A DNA stretch of 64,000 nt from Candidatus Poribacteria bacterium (GTDB taxonomy: Bacteria; Poribacteria; WGA-4E; PCPOR2b). This document shows, piece by piece, positions 9,810 through 18,817 of the stretch. Below the pieces are notes generated by a model, which worked only from the letters and a program-made list of their open reading frames with translations, did no database searches and was not told the DNA's origin. Each line of letters starts with the position of its first letter. Within the stretch, counting starts at the first letter, position 1. The position numbers and the translations under genes are program-made. The stretch lies in the NCBI GenBank assembly GCA_003635265.1, contig PYIZ01000049.1, positions 1 to 64,000 on the forward strand, read 5' to 3'.

Positions 9810-10385
9810 CTACAGGTGTCGCTGAATCTGATTAAAACTGTGCACATCGAGTCTGTGATAGTCTGGAATATCGTATCGATTTCCACGGACATCTGTTACA
9901 AGCAGTCGGGCAGGTGGAAACTGTCTAACGTTCTGATGGAGCCCCTGTACAGAGAACGTGATCCGGCCGCGCGATGTTTCAACCTCCCAGTCATGGATGC
10001 CGAATCGCTCCTTGACACGGTAAACCTTCTGTATGATAGGTGTAAAGTATCGCTTATCAAGTTCCTCACGAAGGATTTCTCGGCTTTCGGGGTCGAGCCG
10101 TGATGGGTCTTCAATGATACCGATTTCCATCTCTTCCCCAATCCCAAGCGAGATATAACGATTGGGGTCACTCAACGGGAGGATTCGGCGCACCGTCACG
10201 CGGGTGTAGCAGACCTCCTCTAGGATTTCCAGACGAGGAGCCCCCATCGGCGACCGAAACAGGCGTATCTTCTCTGGATCCAAATATCTCGGTGTGAAAT
10301 CATCATCTTCAACTCCGATTGGGAGTGGAGGACCCGATTCCAAAGCGGCAATACCTTTAGACGTTTTTTCTGTTTCCGTGTTCAT
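9810..10385 (-). CDS. DUF1854 protein (cyanophycin-metabolism-associated type)
   Basis: This 191-residue protein ends with the DUF1854 pattern: W-E-V-E-T-S-R-G-R-I-T-F, then LLVTDVRGNRYDIPDYHRLD, then S..QIQ. In annotated genomes this family is named cyanophycin metabolism-associated because it accompanies an ABC exporter and cyanophycin synthetases. Here it starts 2 nt after the stop of exactly such an ABC protein, so the conserved pair is intact. No cyanophycin synthetase or cyanophycinase gene is visible within the window. The biochemical role is unknown. It is a soluble protein without a signal peptide. Confidence 0.8.
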   Translation of the reverse strand: MNTETEKTSKGIAALESGPPLPIGVEDDDFTPRYLDPEKIRLFRSPMGAPRLEILEEVCYTRVTVRRILPLSDPNRYISLGIGEEMEIGIIEDPSRLDPESREILREELDKRYFTPIIQKVYRVKERFGIHDWEVETSRGRITFSVQGLHQNVRQFPPARLLVTDVRGNRYDIPDYHRLDVHSFNQIQRHL

Positions 10386-10387
10386 GT

Positions 10388-12697
10388 TTATCTCTCGACA
10401 ATCTGTGTCTCTGACCGAATCTCGGAAGCTTGCCGTTGTGTTTCAACAAGGTTGTAGTAAATTCCCTTCTTCTCCATCAACTCTTCATGAGACCCACATT
10501 CCACACCCCGCCCTTTATCTATGACAAAGAGGCGATCCGCATTCCGCAGTGTGGAGAGCCGATGAGCAATGGCAAAAGTGGTTCGGTTCTGCACGAGTCG
10601 GTCAATTGCCTGCTGGATTTTGCGCTCCGTCTGAACGTCAACCGACGAAGTAGCCTCATCAAGAATCAGGACGCGCGGATTGTGCAGAATTGCCCGCGCA
10701 ATGGATATCCGCTGTCGTTCTCCGCCGGACAGTCTACCACCTCGCTCACCAACCTCCGTGTCATATCCATCAGGAAACTTCACAATGAATTCATGGGCGT
10801 TGGCAGCCTTTGCCGCGGTAATGACTGCTTCCATCCCCGCGCCCGACTTTGCATAGGCTATGTTCTCCGCAATGGTCCCATTGAAAAGGTACGGTTCTTG
10901 GAGCACTACACCAATCTGCTGCCGCAGGTCTTCAAGGCGAATCCTCGTTATATCTATACCATCAATGGTGATACTCCCTGAATCCGGCATGTAAAACCGG
11001 CAAACTAGATTAATCAGTGTCGATTTGCCTGCCCCAGAATGCCCTACTAAACCAATCATCTCACCCGGTTTGACGTGGAGATTGATGTCTCGGAGGACAG
11101 GTTTATGCGAATCATAACCGAAGGTCATATTGTGGAATTTGACCTCTCCTTGGATTTTCGATTTCGAGACAAGCGTATTATCATCTAACTGCTCCGGCTC
11201 GGAGTCGATGACCTCAAAGATCCGTTCCGCTGCTGTCATCGCCCGAGACGCCCAGTTAACCATTGGACTCAGATGTCGTAACGGTCCATAGAACATCGCC
11301 AAATAAAAGTGGAACGCCATCAACGTACCGAACGTCATTCCGCCGGTGAGAATCTGCAATCCTCCAGCATACCAGACGATAATCGTTCCTAACTGAACAG
11401 CAAACTGCAGTAACGGATAATAGGTTGCCCAAACCTTTTCGGCAACCGTGTCGTAATTGCGGGCATCATCGTTCGTATAGGAAAACCGTCCGACCTCACT
11501 CTTCTGCTGACCAAACGCCCGAACAACACGGATCCCGGAGACCGAGTCGTTCACAATATCGTACATCTTCGATCTGCGCCGCCACGCCCGATGCCAGAGT
11601 CCACGAACCTTCTTCCAGAACCACCTCGCGCCGAGGACTACCAACGGAATTGGAATTAGGATAAAGCACGCCAACCGCCAGTTCATCGAAAATAGGAAGG
11701 CACCAATGCCAAAAAGCATCAATAGGTCGATAACAAGGAACTGAAGCCCATCTAACAGAAACCACTGTAGGCGCGTGCTATCCTCTGTGATATGAGAGAT
11801 AACAGTCCCAGTCTTACGTTTATCGAAGAACCGAAGCGAAAGCCCGTGTAATCGCTCATAAATCTGGTCACGGATGTCTGCTATCATGCGGAAAGTCAAC
11901 CACGCGGCCAAACGTCCACGAAAGATATCAAGGATATGGGTGAGGATATGCGCTACCACGAGACAACCGACGGCAATCGTCAACGCAAGTGCTGCTGTTT
12001 CAAACGATCGAAAGAATTGACCCACCGCCGTTTTTGCAGCACCTTGCGCTGCTGCGAGGTCTTCGTTTAACTTCAACACATCATCAATGAGGATCTTTGT
12101 AAAATAGGGAGGCATGAGCGCAATCAGTGTTGAGACAAGCATGAGCAACACCACCACAGCCGCCCGCTTCTTATGTGGCTTGAGATAGGAGAGAATGCGC
12201 AACATAACACGATGCTTCTTGGTGCACGCCGGACACGGCAAAAACACATCGGGCAGCGGTAAACCACATGCCTTACAGAACTTCTGCTCCTCTTCGTATT
12301 CCCACATTGGCGCTTCGTCGCGTTTCCCTTGGCGGTGCTCGATCTCTTCACTGAGAAATTTCGCTATATATCCGAACTTCGGCATCAACCCGTTTGAGTA
12401 ACGGATGAGATCAAGAGCATCCCCGATCATCTCAAGAACGAGAATTCCTCCGTCAACGACCGCTTCCGAACGCACCTCTACCACTTTACTATATGGTACG
12501 CGATGTAGGACAGCACCTTCTGCATCAAGTGCCAAGATTTCTGTCTCAGTCAGGATGAACCAGCTCTCACCGAACAGACCATCGGGATTGAGATCGCTCT
12601 GTGCAGCAAGCCGCACCTCTTCTGAAGGGATGTCCGCCGCCTTTAAAGCTGTTTCTATTGAGGTAGGTAATGTATCTAACATCTCTTGATTTGCCAA
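10388..12697 (-). CDS. ABC exporter with N-terminal PH-like/zinc-ribbon extension (DUF1854 partner)
   Basis: A 769-residue fused exporter half-transporter. The N-terminal ~180 residues form a soluble extension ending in a zinc ribbon (CKACGLPLPDVFLPCPAC). A six-helix transmembrane domain follows. The ATPase carries Walker A GLVGHSGAGKST, Q-loop LQEPYLF, signature LSGGERQRISIARAIL, Walker B VLILDEATSSVD and H-loop IAHRLSTL. All nucleotide-binding residues are present, so it should be active as a homodimer. The zinc-ribbon extension plus a downstream DUF1854 gene is the arrangement labelled 'cyanophycin metabolism-associated ABC transporter'. The start at 12697 has AGGAGA upstream. The cargo is unknown. 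Confidence 0.85.
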   Translation of the reverse strand: MANQEMLDTLPTSIETALKAADIPSEEVRLAAQSDLNPDGLFGESWFILTETEILALDAEGAVLHRVPYSKVVEVRSEAVVDGGILVLEMIGDALDLIRYSNGLMPKFGYIAKFLSEEIEHRQGKRDEAPMWEYEEEQKFCKACGLPLPDVFLPCPACTKKHRVMLRILSYLKPHKKRAAVVVLLMLVSTLIALMPPYFTKILIDDVLKLNEDLAAAQGAAKTAVGQFFRSFETAALALTIAVGCLVVAHILTHILDIFRGRLAAWLTFRMIADIRDQIYERLHGLSLRFFDKRKTGTVISHITEDSTRLQWFLLDGLQFLVIDLLMLFGIGAFLFSMNWRLACFILIPIPLVVLGARWFWKKVRGLWHRAWRRRSKMYDIVNDSVSGIRVVRAFGQQKSEVGRFSYTNDDARNYDTVAEKVWATYYPLLQFAVQLGTIIVWYAGGLQILTGGMTFGTLMAFHFYLAMFYGPLRHLSPMVNWASRAMTAAERIFEVIDSEPEQLDDNTLVSKSKIQGEVKFHNMTFGYDSHKPVLRDINLHVKPGEMIGLVGHSGAGKSTLINLVCRFYMPDSGSITIDGIDITRIRLEDLRQQIGVVLQEPYLFNGTIAENIAYAKSGAGMEAVITAAKAANAHEFIVKFPDGYDTEVGERGGRLSGGERQRISIARAILHNPRVLILDEATSSVDVQTERKIQQAIDRLVQNRTTFAIAHRLSTLRNADRLFVIDKGRGVECGSHEELMEKKGIYYNLVETQRQASEIRSETQIVER

Positions 12698-13027
12698 TGG
12701 TATGAATTTCTCCTACGGGTAGATTTGTGCTTGCCAAGCAAAAGACAACAGAGGGGTTCACGTTAAAAAATCGTACAATAGAAACCAAGTTTGGGAAAAA
12801 AATTCAGTTTCTTTTAGCATTTTGCACTTTTTTTATCGATCCCACAGTTCGCGCATCAATGAACTCATGCTTTTCACGCTCCGATAGATTGGGATTCTCC
12901 CCGATTGCATCGGGACTCCGACAAGCCGAGAGCAGGCAGGCGGAACGGAACTGGAATGGGAGTTCACGCATCACGTTTTATGTTCTTAGCGTTTTGGGCT
13001 TACTTTTCACATGAATCAACTAAGATC
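12698..13027. repeat. Intergenic region with CCCCGAT palindrome and AGGCGGAACGG repeat
   Basis: No gene is seen in these 330 bases. Bases 12898-12915 read TCCCCGATTGCATCGGGA, and CAGGCGGAACGG follows at 12938-12949. The same pair of motifs recurs at 56842-56871. A TTTCACG-like stretch (12970-13010) adjoins the next gene's end. Confidence 0.5.
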
Positions 13028-13963
13028 TCAAGCCGCTTGTGGCATCTGAACGACAAGGCCACCGAACAACCTCGGATAATCGGCCACCTTTTGCCAATTG
13101 AGTCCACAGTCATCGGTTTGGTATAGGACAGTGTCGTCCACAACAACCAGCGCATTCGACCCACCAACGGTAATAATCTGAAAGGTGTCAATATTTTCAC
13201 CAATCTGCTCCGGCAGACCAGCGACCAACGTCCAGTTTTCGCCTGCGTCATCACTTCGGTAAAGTTGGGCATCCACCCGGCTGTGAGGACCTCGTGATGT
13301 GGAAACTAGATAGACATCACTTTCAGGAAAGCAAGCGCACGCCCGTTGATAATAGTAGGGCATACCACTCCGCTGGTGCGCAAACGTATCGCCATAATCT
13401 CTACTGAGATAGAACCCGCTAGCGGTCGCAGCGAAGACAGTCGCCGGATCCGATGGGTGCGTAGCGACCTGATGCACATCCATCTCCAACCCCTCCTGAA
13501 GATTTTCCCATGTCTCTCCACCGTCGCGCGAGCGGACGACCCAACCGACATGAATGTTCGCGTAGATGGTTCCATCCGCGGAAACCGCCAAAGAGCGCAC
13601 ATCTGGAGGTCCACCCCACGGCGTTTTCCAGAACTTGCGTTCTGGCACTGCGTCAAAACTGTCGATAAAACTCAATTCACCATCGGCGACCCATGCGAGT
13701 CGAGCACGCTCCGTGCCCACGAGTAGCCGATCATCGGACGTCCAACATACGCAGTTCAGGGTGATGTCCGTTGAAACCTGCTGATTCCATGTCCCCGAAG
13801 CATACGTCCAAACCTCATGGTCGTTGGTAATAACAGATAACTGATCTTGTCCCACATCTCCCGCAATGACCGATGCGGGCTGAAATGGAGCATCGTCGAT
13901 TGGTTCGCCGCTGAAGTCTAAGATGCCCTCCTCTGAGAGCAGCCAAACAGTCTCTTGGTTCAT
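13028..13963 (-). CDS. BNR/VPS10-type beta-propeller protein
   Basis: This 311-residue protein has sialidase-type Asp-box repeats: RSRDGGETWENL, LSRDYGDTFAHQ, RSDDAGENWTLV and QTDDCGLNWQKV. These mark a YVTN/BNR-like beta-propeller, as in photosystem assembly-like or exo-alpha-sialidase-like proteins. No catalytic sialidase residues can be assigned and no signal peptide is evident, so it may be cytosolic. AAGGAG lies well placed before the ATG at 13963. It stands alone between DUF5916 paralogs. Confidence 0.7.
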   Translation of the reverse strand: MNQETVWLLSEEGILDFSGEPIDDAPFQPASVIAGDVGQDQLSVITNDHEVWTYASGTWNQQVSTDITLNCVCWTSDDRLLVGTERARLAWVADGELSFIDSFDAVPERKFWKTPWGGPPDVRSLAVSADGTIYANIHVGWVVRSRDGGETWENLQEGLEMDVHQVATHPSDPATVFAATASGFYLSRDYGDTFAHQRSGMPYYYQRACACFPESDVYLVSTSRGPHSRVDAQLYRSDDAGENWTLVAGLPEQIGENIDTFQIITVGGSNALVVVDDTVLYQTDDCGLNWQKVADYPRLFGGLVVQMPQAA

Positions 13964-14106
13964 GGGAAATGCTCCTTTCTCAAAATAGGATACGGGAAGA
14001 AAGAATTGGCAAAAGCCAGGACCTCATTGCATGGAGAATCTTTTACCAAGTCCCGATATTGTCTTCTTGCTCGGAACAAACCGTTTACTTAGAATGTGAC
14101 CTATTC

Positions 14107-14143
14107 AATTATACGCTTCACGCTTTACGTTTCACGTTTCACC
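14107..14143. repeat. Degenerate heptamer repeat (ACGCTTCACGCTTTACGTTTCACG type)
   Basis: Tandem 7-8-bp units of CGCTTCA, CGCTTTA, CGTTTCA and CGTTTCA end directly at the stop of the DUF5916 gene. Shorter forms sit at the 3' ends of the other paralogs and at 836-872, suggesting a mobile or slippage-prone 3'-end repeat. Confidence 0.5.
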
Positions 14144-16396
14144 TTACGGATTCCACCAATACGTTAGTTTTCCAACAAGTGTGGATTCCTCAAGACCGAC
14201 CCCTCCGCCGTTGTCGTCATAAGTCTGGTTGAAAACAAGGTAGAAATCGCTGCCGGGACGATAGATGTAGTTGAGCAGAAAATTAATGGAACCAACTTCA
14301 TCGCTGCTGTTCCACTGGGCAAACAGTTTCGCAAAGAGTTGGGTCGAGAAGGAATAGGCGAAACGACCACCAAAAACATTTGCATTGAAAGGTTCTATCC
14401 CGGGGAGGGTTATCCGGTTAAATTGATATTGAGATTCAAGGGCGAAACGTCCACTCGGTTTAAAGGTCGCTCCGATGTCAAAACCGCGCCTATTGCCGTT
14501 GTAGAACTGACCAAAATCCACATCAAATTCCGCTGCAAGCATTTTACTTTCATCGGTCTGAATTCCTACTCTAGCAGATGCAAAATTATACTCATCAATG
14601 GGTATGATGACATCATCTCGGATTTCAAAATCCTCGTCAAGGTGTTCAGCAGTCTGCCGCACCTCAAATTGTAAGCGACCGCCCTTCTCCAATTCAAACC
14701 AGTTACTGTAGCGGATGCGGCGGGTCTCTAGGCCACCGTCCCGATTGAGGACAAGGTCGAATTCGGGCCCTGTCCAGATGCGGCGAATCCCAAATCTTCT
14801 GGGCCAAGGGGTAAACCGTATGTCACTCCGGATTTGGCGCATACCCTTCCGCCGGATGTATCCAACTTCAGGGTTGAATTCTTCACCGATGTCCGTGTAT
14901 GAACCACCTACTCGAAATCGGTCATTCCGCCAAGTGCTGCCGACGTACCACGCATTGCCACTTCCATCATCCTCGTCCGAATCAGAGGTATACGCCCACA
15001 GTCCACGCACATCAAAATTGTCTACCGGACGGTATGAAAAATCAAACCCGCCGGAGCGATTGTAGGCATCTCCATCTTGCTTGTTGATACCGATTAACCC
15101 AATGCGTGACCCACTGAACAGGTCCCGCGTCAACCGTAGCACGGAGTAATTGGTGCGAGGCACATCAATAATGTCGTCCGGATCCGTCTTATCGTGATAT
15201 TCGTTCGTCAACACATTCAGCATACCGATGCCATAAGGTCCCATTTTCCCTGTAATCTTGCCACCTGTGATAATCGGAATAGCACGTCCTTCTGCAAGAC
15301 CGATGCGGCGGCTATAGAACAGCAGCAGCGGTGGTGGACGGCGGAAACTGGTACGCCCAATGCCGAAATCAAACAACCCCGCCCCTTCTAAGAAGAAAGG
15401 ACGCTTCTCAGGAAAGAATAGGCTAAAGCGACTAAGGTTGACCTGTTCTTCATCAGCTTCGACTTGCGCAAAGTCTGTGTTAAAAGTAAGATCTGCGGTC
15501 AGATTCGAGTTGATACCGTACTTGAGGTCCAAACCGATGTCCAATACTCCATTAGTATCAGCAGCATCTCCTTCCGTCCGACTCATCCCCGGCAAAACAT
15601 AAGGTAACAGTTCCAGACGCCGAGACGGGGTTATGCCCTTTAAACCGCCTAGGCTACCCAGATTACCGAGACGGTATTTCGCCATCCCCCCATACCGCCT
15701 AGGCACTGGCACCCATATCGCTTCCTCGTTGTTCTTTCGGACTCCTCGTCCCACGTTCATTCCCCAAGTCATCTGGTCGCTCTTATCGAAACGGAGCTGG
15801 CTGAACGGGATACCGAGTTCGGCTGTCCAGTGGTCTGAATTAACCTTAGACTGACATGCAACAACTGCATCCCAGCTCCGATTTAAGCTGTCTCCACCGT
15901 TTGTTAAGGCTCTGTCTTGGTATGCCCCCAACGGGTTGATGCGGAAGGCAAACCCGTTGCGTTTATCGTTATAGGTGTCTAATATCAAGAAGACGTTGTC
16001 GTTTTCATGCAGGTCCTGTGCATCATGACGCATGTCGTTGGCAACCAACTTGGACATCTCTGATTCAAAACAGGTAAAACCGAAGTAGATGTTCTTGTCA
16101 TCGTACAGGATGCGGACTTCCGTCGGTTCGCTTATTGATTCACCTTCATCGGGTTCAATTTGGAAAAACTGATTAATCGGAATAGCGTGCTGCCAATCAG
16201 ATTCACTGAAATCGCCATCGACTTCAATGCTCTGAAATGTTCGGTATGCCTCAATCTTGTACTCCATCTGACCGGAGTTGGCACACACAGTGAACGGAAG
16301 TAACAGATAGCAGATTGCTAACAGAAAAAAACATCTTCCGTGTCGCAGAATACTACCATTTGAAAAATGACACCAAAAGTTGAGGTGATAAATCAC
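14144..16396 (-). CDS. CBM9-like/DUF5916 outer-membrane protein, paralog 2
   Basis: A 750-residue paralog of the protein at 7485-9761 with the same order of parts: signal peptide, CBM9-like domain (KIEAYRTFQSIEVDGDFSESDWQ) and DUF5916 barrel with FSLFFPEKRPFFLEGAGLFDFG, ending KLTYWWNP. The start is GTG at 16396 (IYHLNF follows), with AAAGGAG about 8 nt upstream. It belongs to a run of three head-to-tail copies and is separated from paralog 1 by the exporter pair and the BNR gene. Substrate unknown. Confidence 0.8.
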   Translation of the reverse strand: MIYHLNFWCHFSNGSILRHGRCFFLLAICYLLLPFTVCANSGQMEYKIEAYRTFQSIEVDGDFSESDWQHAIPINQFFQIEPDEGESISEPTEVRILYDDKNIYFGFTCFESEMSKLVANDMRHDAQDLHENDNVFLILDTYNDKRNGFAFRINPLGAYQDRALTNGGDSLNRSWDAVVACQSKVNSDHWTAELGIPFSQLRFDKSDQMTWGMNVGRGVRKNNEEAIWVPVPRRYGGMAKYRLGNLGSLGGLKGITPSRRLELLPYVLPGMSRTEGDAADTNGVLDIGLDLKYGINSNLTADLTFNTDFAQVEADEEQVNLSRFSLFFPEKRPFFLEGAGLFDFGIGRTSFRRPPPLLLFYSRRIGLAEGRAIPIITGGKITGKMGPYGIGMLNVLTNEYHDKTDPDDIIDVPRTNYSVLRLTRDLFSGSRIGLIGINKQDGDAYNRSGGFDFSYRPVDNFDVRGLWAYTSDSDEDDGSGNAWYVGSTWRNDRFRVGGSYTDIGEEFNPEVGYIRRKGMRQIRSDIRFTPWPRRFGIRRIWTGPEFDLVLNRDGGLETRRIRYSNWFELEKGGRLQFEVRQTAEHLDEDFEIRDDVIIPIDEYNFASARVGIQTDESKMLAAEFDVDFGQFYNGNRRGFDIGATFKPSGRFALESQYQFNRITLPGIEPFNANVFGGRFAYSFSTQLFAKLFAQWNSSDEVGSINFLLNYIYRPGSDFYLVFNQTYDDNGGGVGLEESTLVGKLTYWWNP

Positions 16397-16474
16397 AAAC
16401 GGTCTCCTTTCAAAAGGGTTCCAGAATTGATTCTAGGCTAAGGATCTGTGGTCATGCGAGTATATCAGTCGTCT

Positions 16475-16491
16475 CCCCGATCAAATCGGGG
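16475..16491. repeat. CCCCGAT...ATCGGGG palindrome
   Basis: CCCCGATCAAATCGGGG, a perfect 7-bp inverted repeat between DUF5916 genes. Members of the same family are at 12898, 51946 and 56842. Confidence 0.5.
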
Positions 16492-16522
16492 GAACGCGAT
16501 ATACCGATCGGTCGTTTCACGT

Positions 16523-18760
16523 TTAAGGATTCCACCAGTAAGTCATTTTTGCGACAACTGTGGATTCATCAAGTGCCGTTTTTGTGCCGCCAGTATCATA
16601 AATCTGATTGAAAACAAGGTAAAAATCGCTGCCGGGACGGTAGATGTAATTCAGCAGAATATTGGTAGCGATTATGTCATCGTCGCTGTTCCATTGGGCA
16701 AATACTTTTGCAAAAAGCGTTGTCGAAAAGGAGTAGCCTACACGGGCACCGAAAATGCTCGCATTAAATGCATCTTGAGGAAGCGTTACACGGTTAAACT
16801 GAAATATAGGTTGAACATTCAAACGTCCATTCGGTTTGAAGCCTGCATTGAGGGTAAATCCCCACCTGCTTCCATTATAGAAGTTGCCAAAATTCACACT
16901 ATATTGCCCTGCAAGCACTTTCGTATCATCGGTGGAGCCCCTGATCATCATTTCAGTGAAGTTGTATTCGCCCAGAGGGATAATAATCCCATCTCGGATT
17001 TCAAAATCCTCGTCGAGGTGTTCTGTAGTTCGTTTAGGTAGAAAACCGATGTAGCTTCCGTTTTCAAACCGAAAATAGTTGGTCAACGTGATTTCTTGAG
17101 TTTCCAGTTGGTTATCTTGATTAAGGATAAAATCAAATTCCGGTCCTGTATAGATTTGGCGAACTCCAAATTTGCCGAGCCGAGGACTGTAGCGCATTTG
17201 ACCATTGATTCGACGGATTCCCTCTCGCTGGATAAATCCGACCTCGGGGTTAAAGTTTTCTCCAATGTCGGTATACGAACCCTCTAAGCGAAGATCCCTG
17301 TTCCGCCAAGTGCTACCGACGTATAAAGCGTTGTTCTGACCGGTGACCTCCGCCTCAAACGTACGCGCCCAGAGTCCACGTATATCAAGGCTCTCAATTG
17401 GGCGATACGTGAAGTCAAATCCAGTTGCTCGGTTGTATGCGTCAGGATCTTGCTTGTTGATGCCGATTAACCCGATACGGGAACCGCTGAAAATGTCCCG
17501 CGTCAACCTTAGTACAGTGTAATTGGTACGGGACACATCAATAATTTCATCCGGATCGGTCTCATCAAGAAACTCATTTGTCAACACATTCAGCATACCG
17601 ATGCCGTAAGGTCCCGCTTTGCCCGTAATCTTGCCCCCACCGATAATCGGGATGGCACGTCCCTCCTCAAGACCGATGCGGCGACTATAAAATAGCAACA
17701 GCGGCGGCGGGCGCCGAAAACTAGTGCGGGGAATGCCGAAATCGAACAACCCAGCACCTTCTAAGAAGAAGGGACGTTTCTCCGGGAAAAATAGGCTGAA
17801 ACGGGTAAGGTTCACCTGCTCCTGATCTGCTTCAACTTGGGCAAAATCGGTGTTAAACGTTAAATCCGTTGTAAGATTAGAGGTAATACCGTACTTGAGG
17901 TCCAAGCCGATGTCGAATACACTATCAGTTTTCTTTTCTTCTTCGATACGATTCATCCCCGGCAAGATATAGGGCAGCAGTTCCAGATTCCGAGAAGGAG
18001 TAATCCCTTCCAGACCAACTAAATTGCCGATGACATCCGTGCGATACCTCGCAAAGAACCCATGCGCTTTGGAGAGCGGTGCCCATGTCGCGTCCTCTTG
18101 GTTTCGCATGAGACTCCGTCCCAAATTCAACCCCCAAGTCATATCGTCACTCTTACTAAAACGAAGTTGGCTGAAAGGAATACCTATCTCCGCCGTCCAA
18201 TGGTTCTCATTGATTTTGGTACGACATTCCCAAATCGCATCCCAAGCCTGATTCCGACTCTCTCCGGTGTTTATTAAAGCTATATCTTCCTTTGCTCCCA
18301 ACGGATTGACACGGAAGTAAAACCCGTTCCGTCGATCGTTATAGGTGTCTAGTAGGATGGACACATGGTCGTTTTCACGCAACCCATCCCGACCACTGCC
18401 GTCTCGGCGCATCTCGTTGGCAACCATTTTGGACATATCAGAGTCAAAACAGGTAAAACCGAAGTAAATCTCCTGAGCGTCATAAAGAATGCGTATTTCC
18501 GTAGGTTGCGAGATTAGCTCTCCCTCGGCAGGTTCATACTGGATAAGTCGAGTGATGGTTTTTGCGTTCTGCCAGTCCTCCTCGTTGAACTCTCCATCAA
18601 TCTCAATACTTTGATAAGTTCGGTATGCCTCAGCTCGGTATTCCATAAAATCCGGATCTGCATTCACAACGAATGGAAACAGCAGACAGCACATAGATAA
18701 AATAAGAAAAGACTTTCCACACCTTGACGTTGTAGGTATTCTGTTAAAATGATAAATCAT
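16523..18760 (-). CDS. CBM9-like/DUF5916 outer-membrane protein, paralog 3
   Basis: A paralog with the usual layout: signal peptide, CBM9-like region (EAYRTYQSIEIDGEFNEEDWQ), and DUF5916 barrel with the FSLFFPEKRPFFLEGAGLFDFG block and the terminal MTYWWNP strand. The ATG at 18760 (MIYHFN) is preferred over the frame start at 18814. It has AAAGGA upstream and matches the N-terminus of paralog 2. This gives 745 residues. The gene follows paralog 4 after 57 bases, so they probably share a transcript. Confidence 0.8.
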   Translation of the reverse strand: MIYHFNRIPTTSRCGKSFLILSMCCLLFPFVVNADPDFMEYRAEAYRTYQSIEIDGEFNEEDWQNAKTITRLIQYEPAEGELISQPTEIRILYDAQEIYFGFTCFDSDMSKMVANEMRRDGSGRDGLRENDHVSILLDTYNDRRNGFYFRVNPLGAKEDIALINTGESRNQAWDAIWECRTKINENHWTAEIGIPFSQLRFSKSDDMTWGLNLGRSLMRNQEDATWAPLSKAHGFFARYRTDVIGNLVGLEGITPSRNLELLPYILPGMNRIEEEKKTDSVFDIGLDLKYGITSNLTTDLTFNTDFAQVEADQEQVNLTRFSLFFPEKRPFFLEGAGLFDFGIPRTSFRRPPPLLLFYSRRIGLEEGRAIPIIGGGKITGKAGPYGIGMLNVLTNEFLDETDPDEIIDVSRTNYTVLRLTRDIFSGSRIGLIGINKQDPDAYNRATGFDFTYRPIESLDIRGLWARTFEAEVTGQNNALYVGSTWRNRDLRLEGSYTDIGENFNPEVGFIQREGIRRINGQMRYSPRLGKFGVRQIYTGPEFDFILNQDNQLETQEITLTNYFRFENGSYIGFLPKRTTEHLDEDFEIRDGIIIPLGEYNFTEMMIRGSTDDTKVLAGQYSVNFGNFYNGSRWGFTLNAGFKPNGRLNVQPIFQFNRVTLPQDAFNASIFGARVGYSFSTTLFAKVFAQWNSDDDIIATNILLNYIYRPGSDFYLVFNQIYDTGGTKTALDESTVVAKMTYWWNP

Positions 18761-18817
18761 GGACGGTTTCCTTTGAGAAAAAATTAAATACTTACAAAAT
18801 GTGCTATGTTTCACGCG

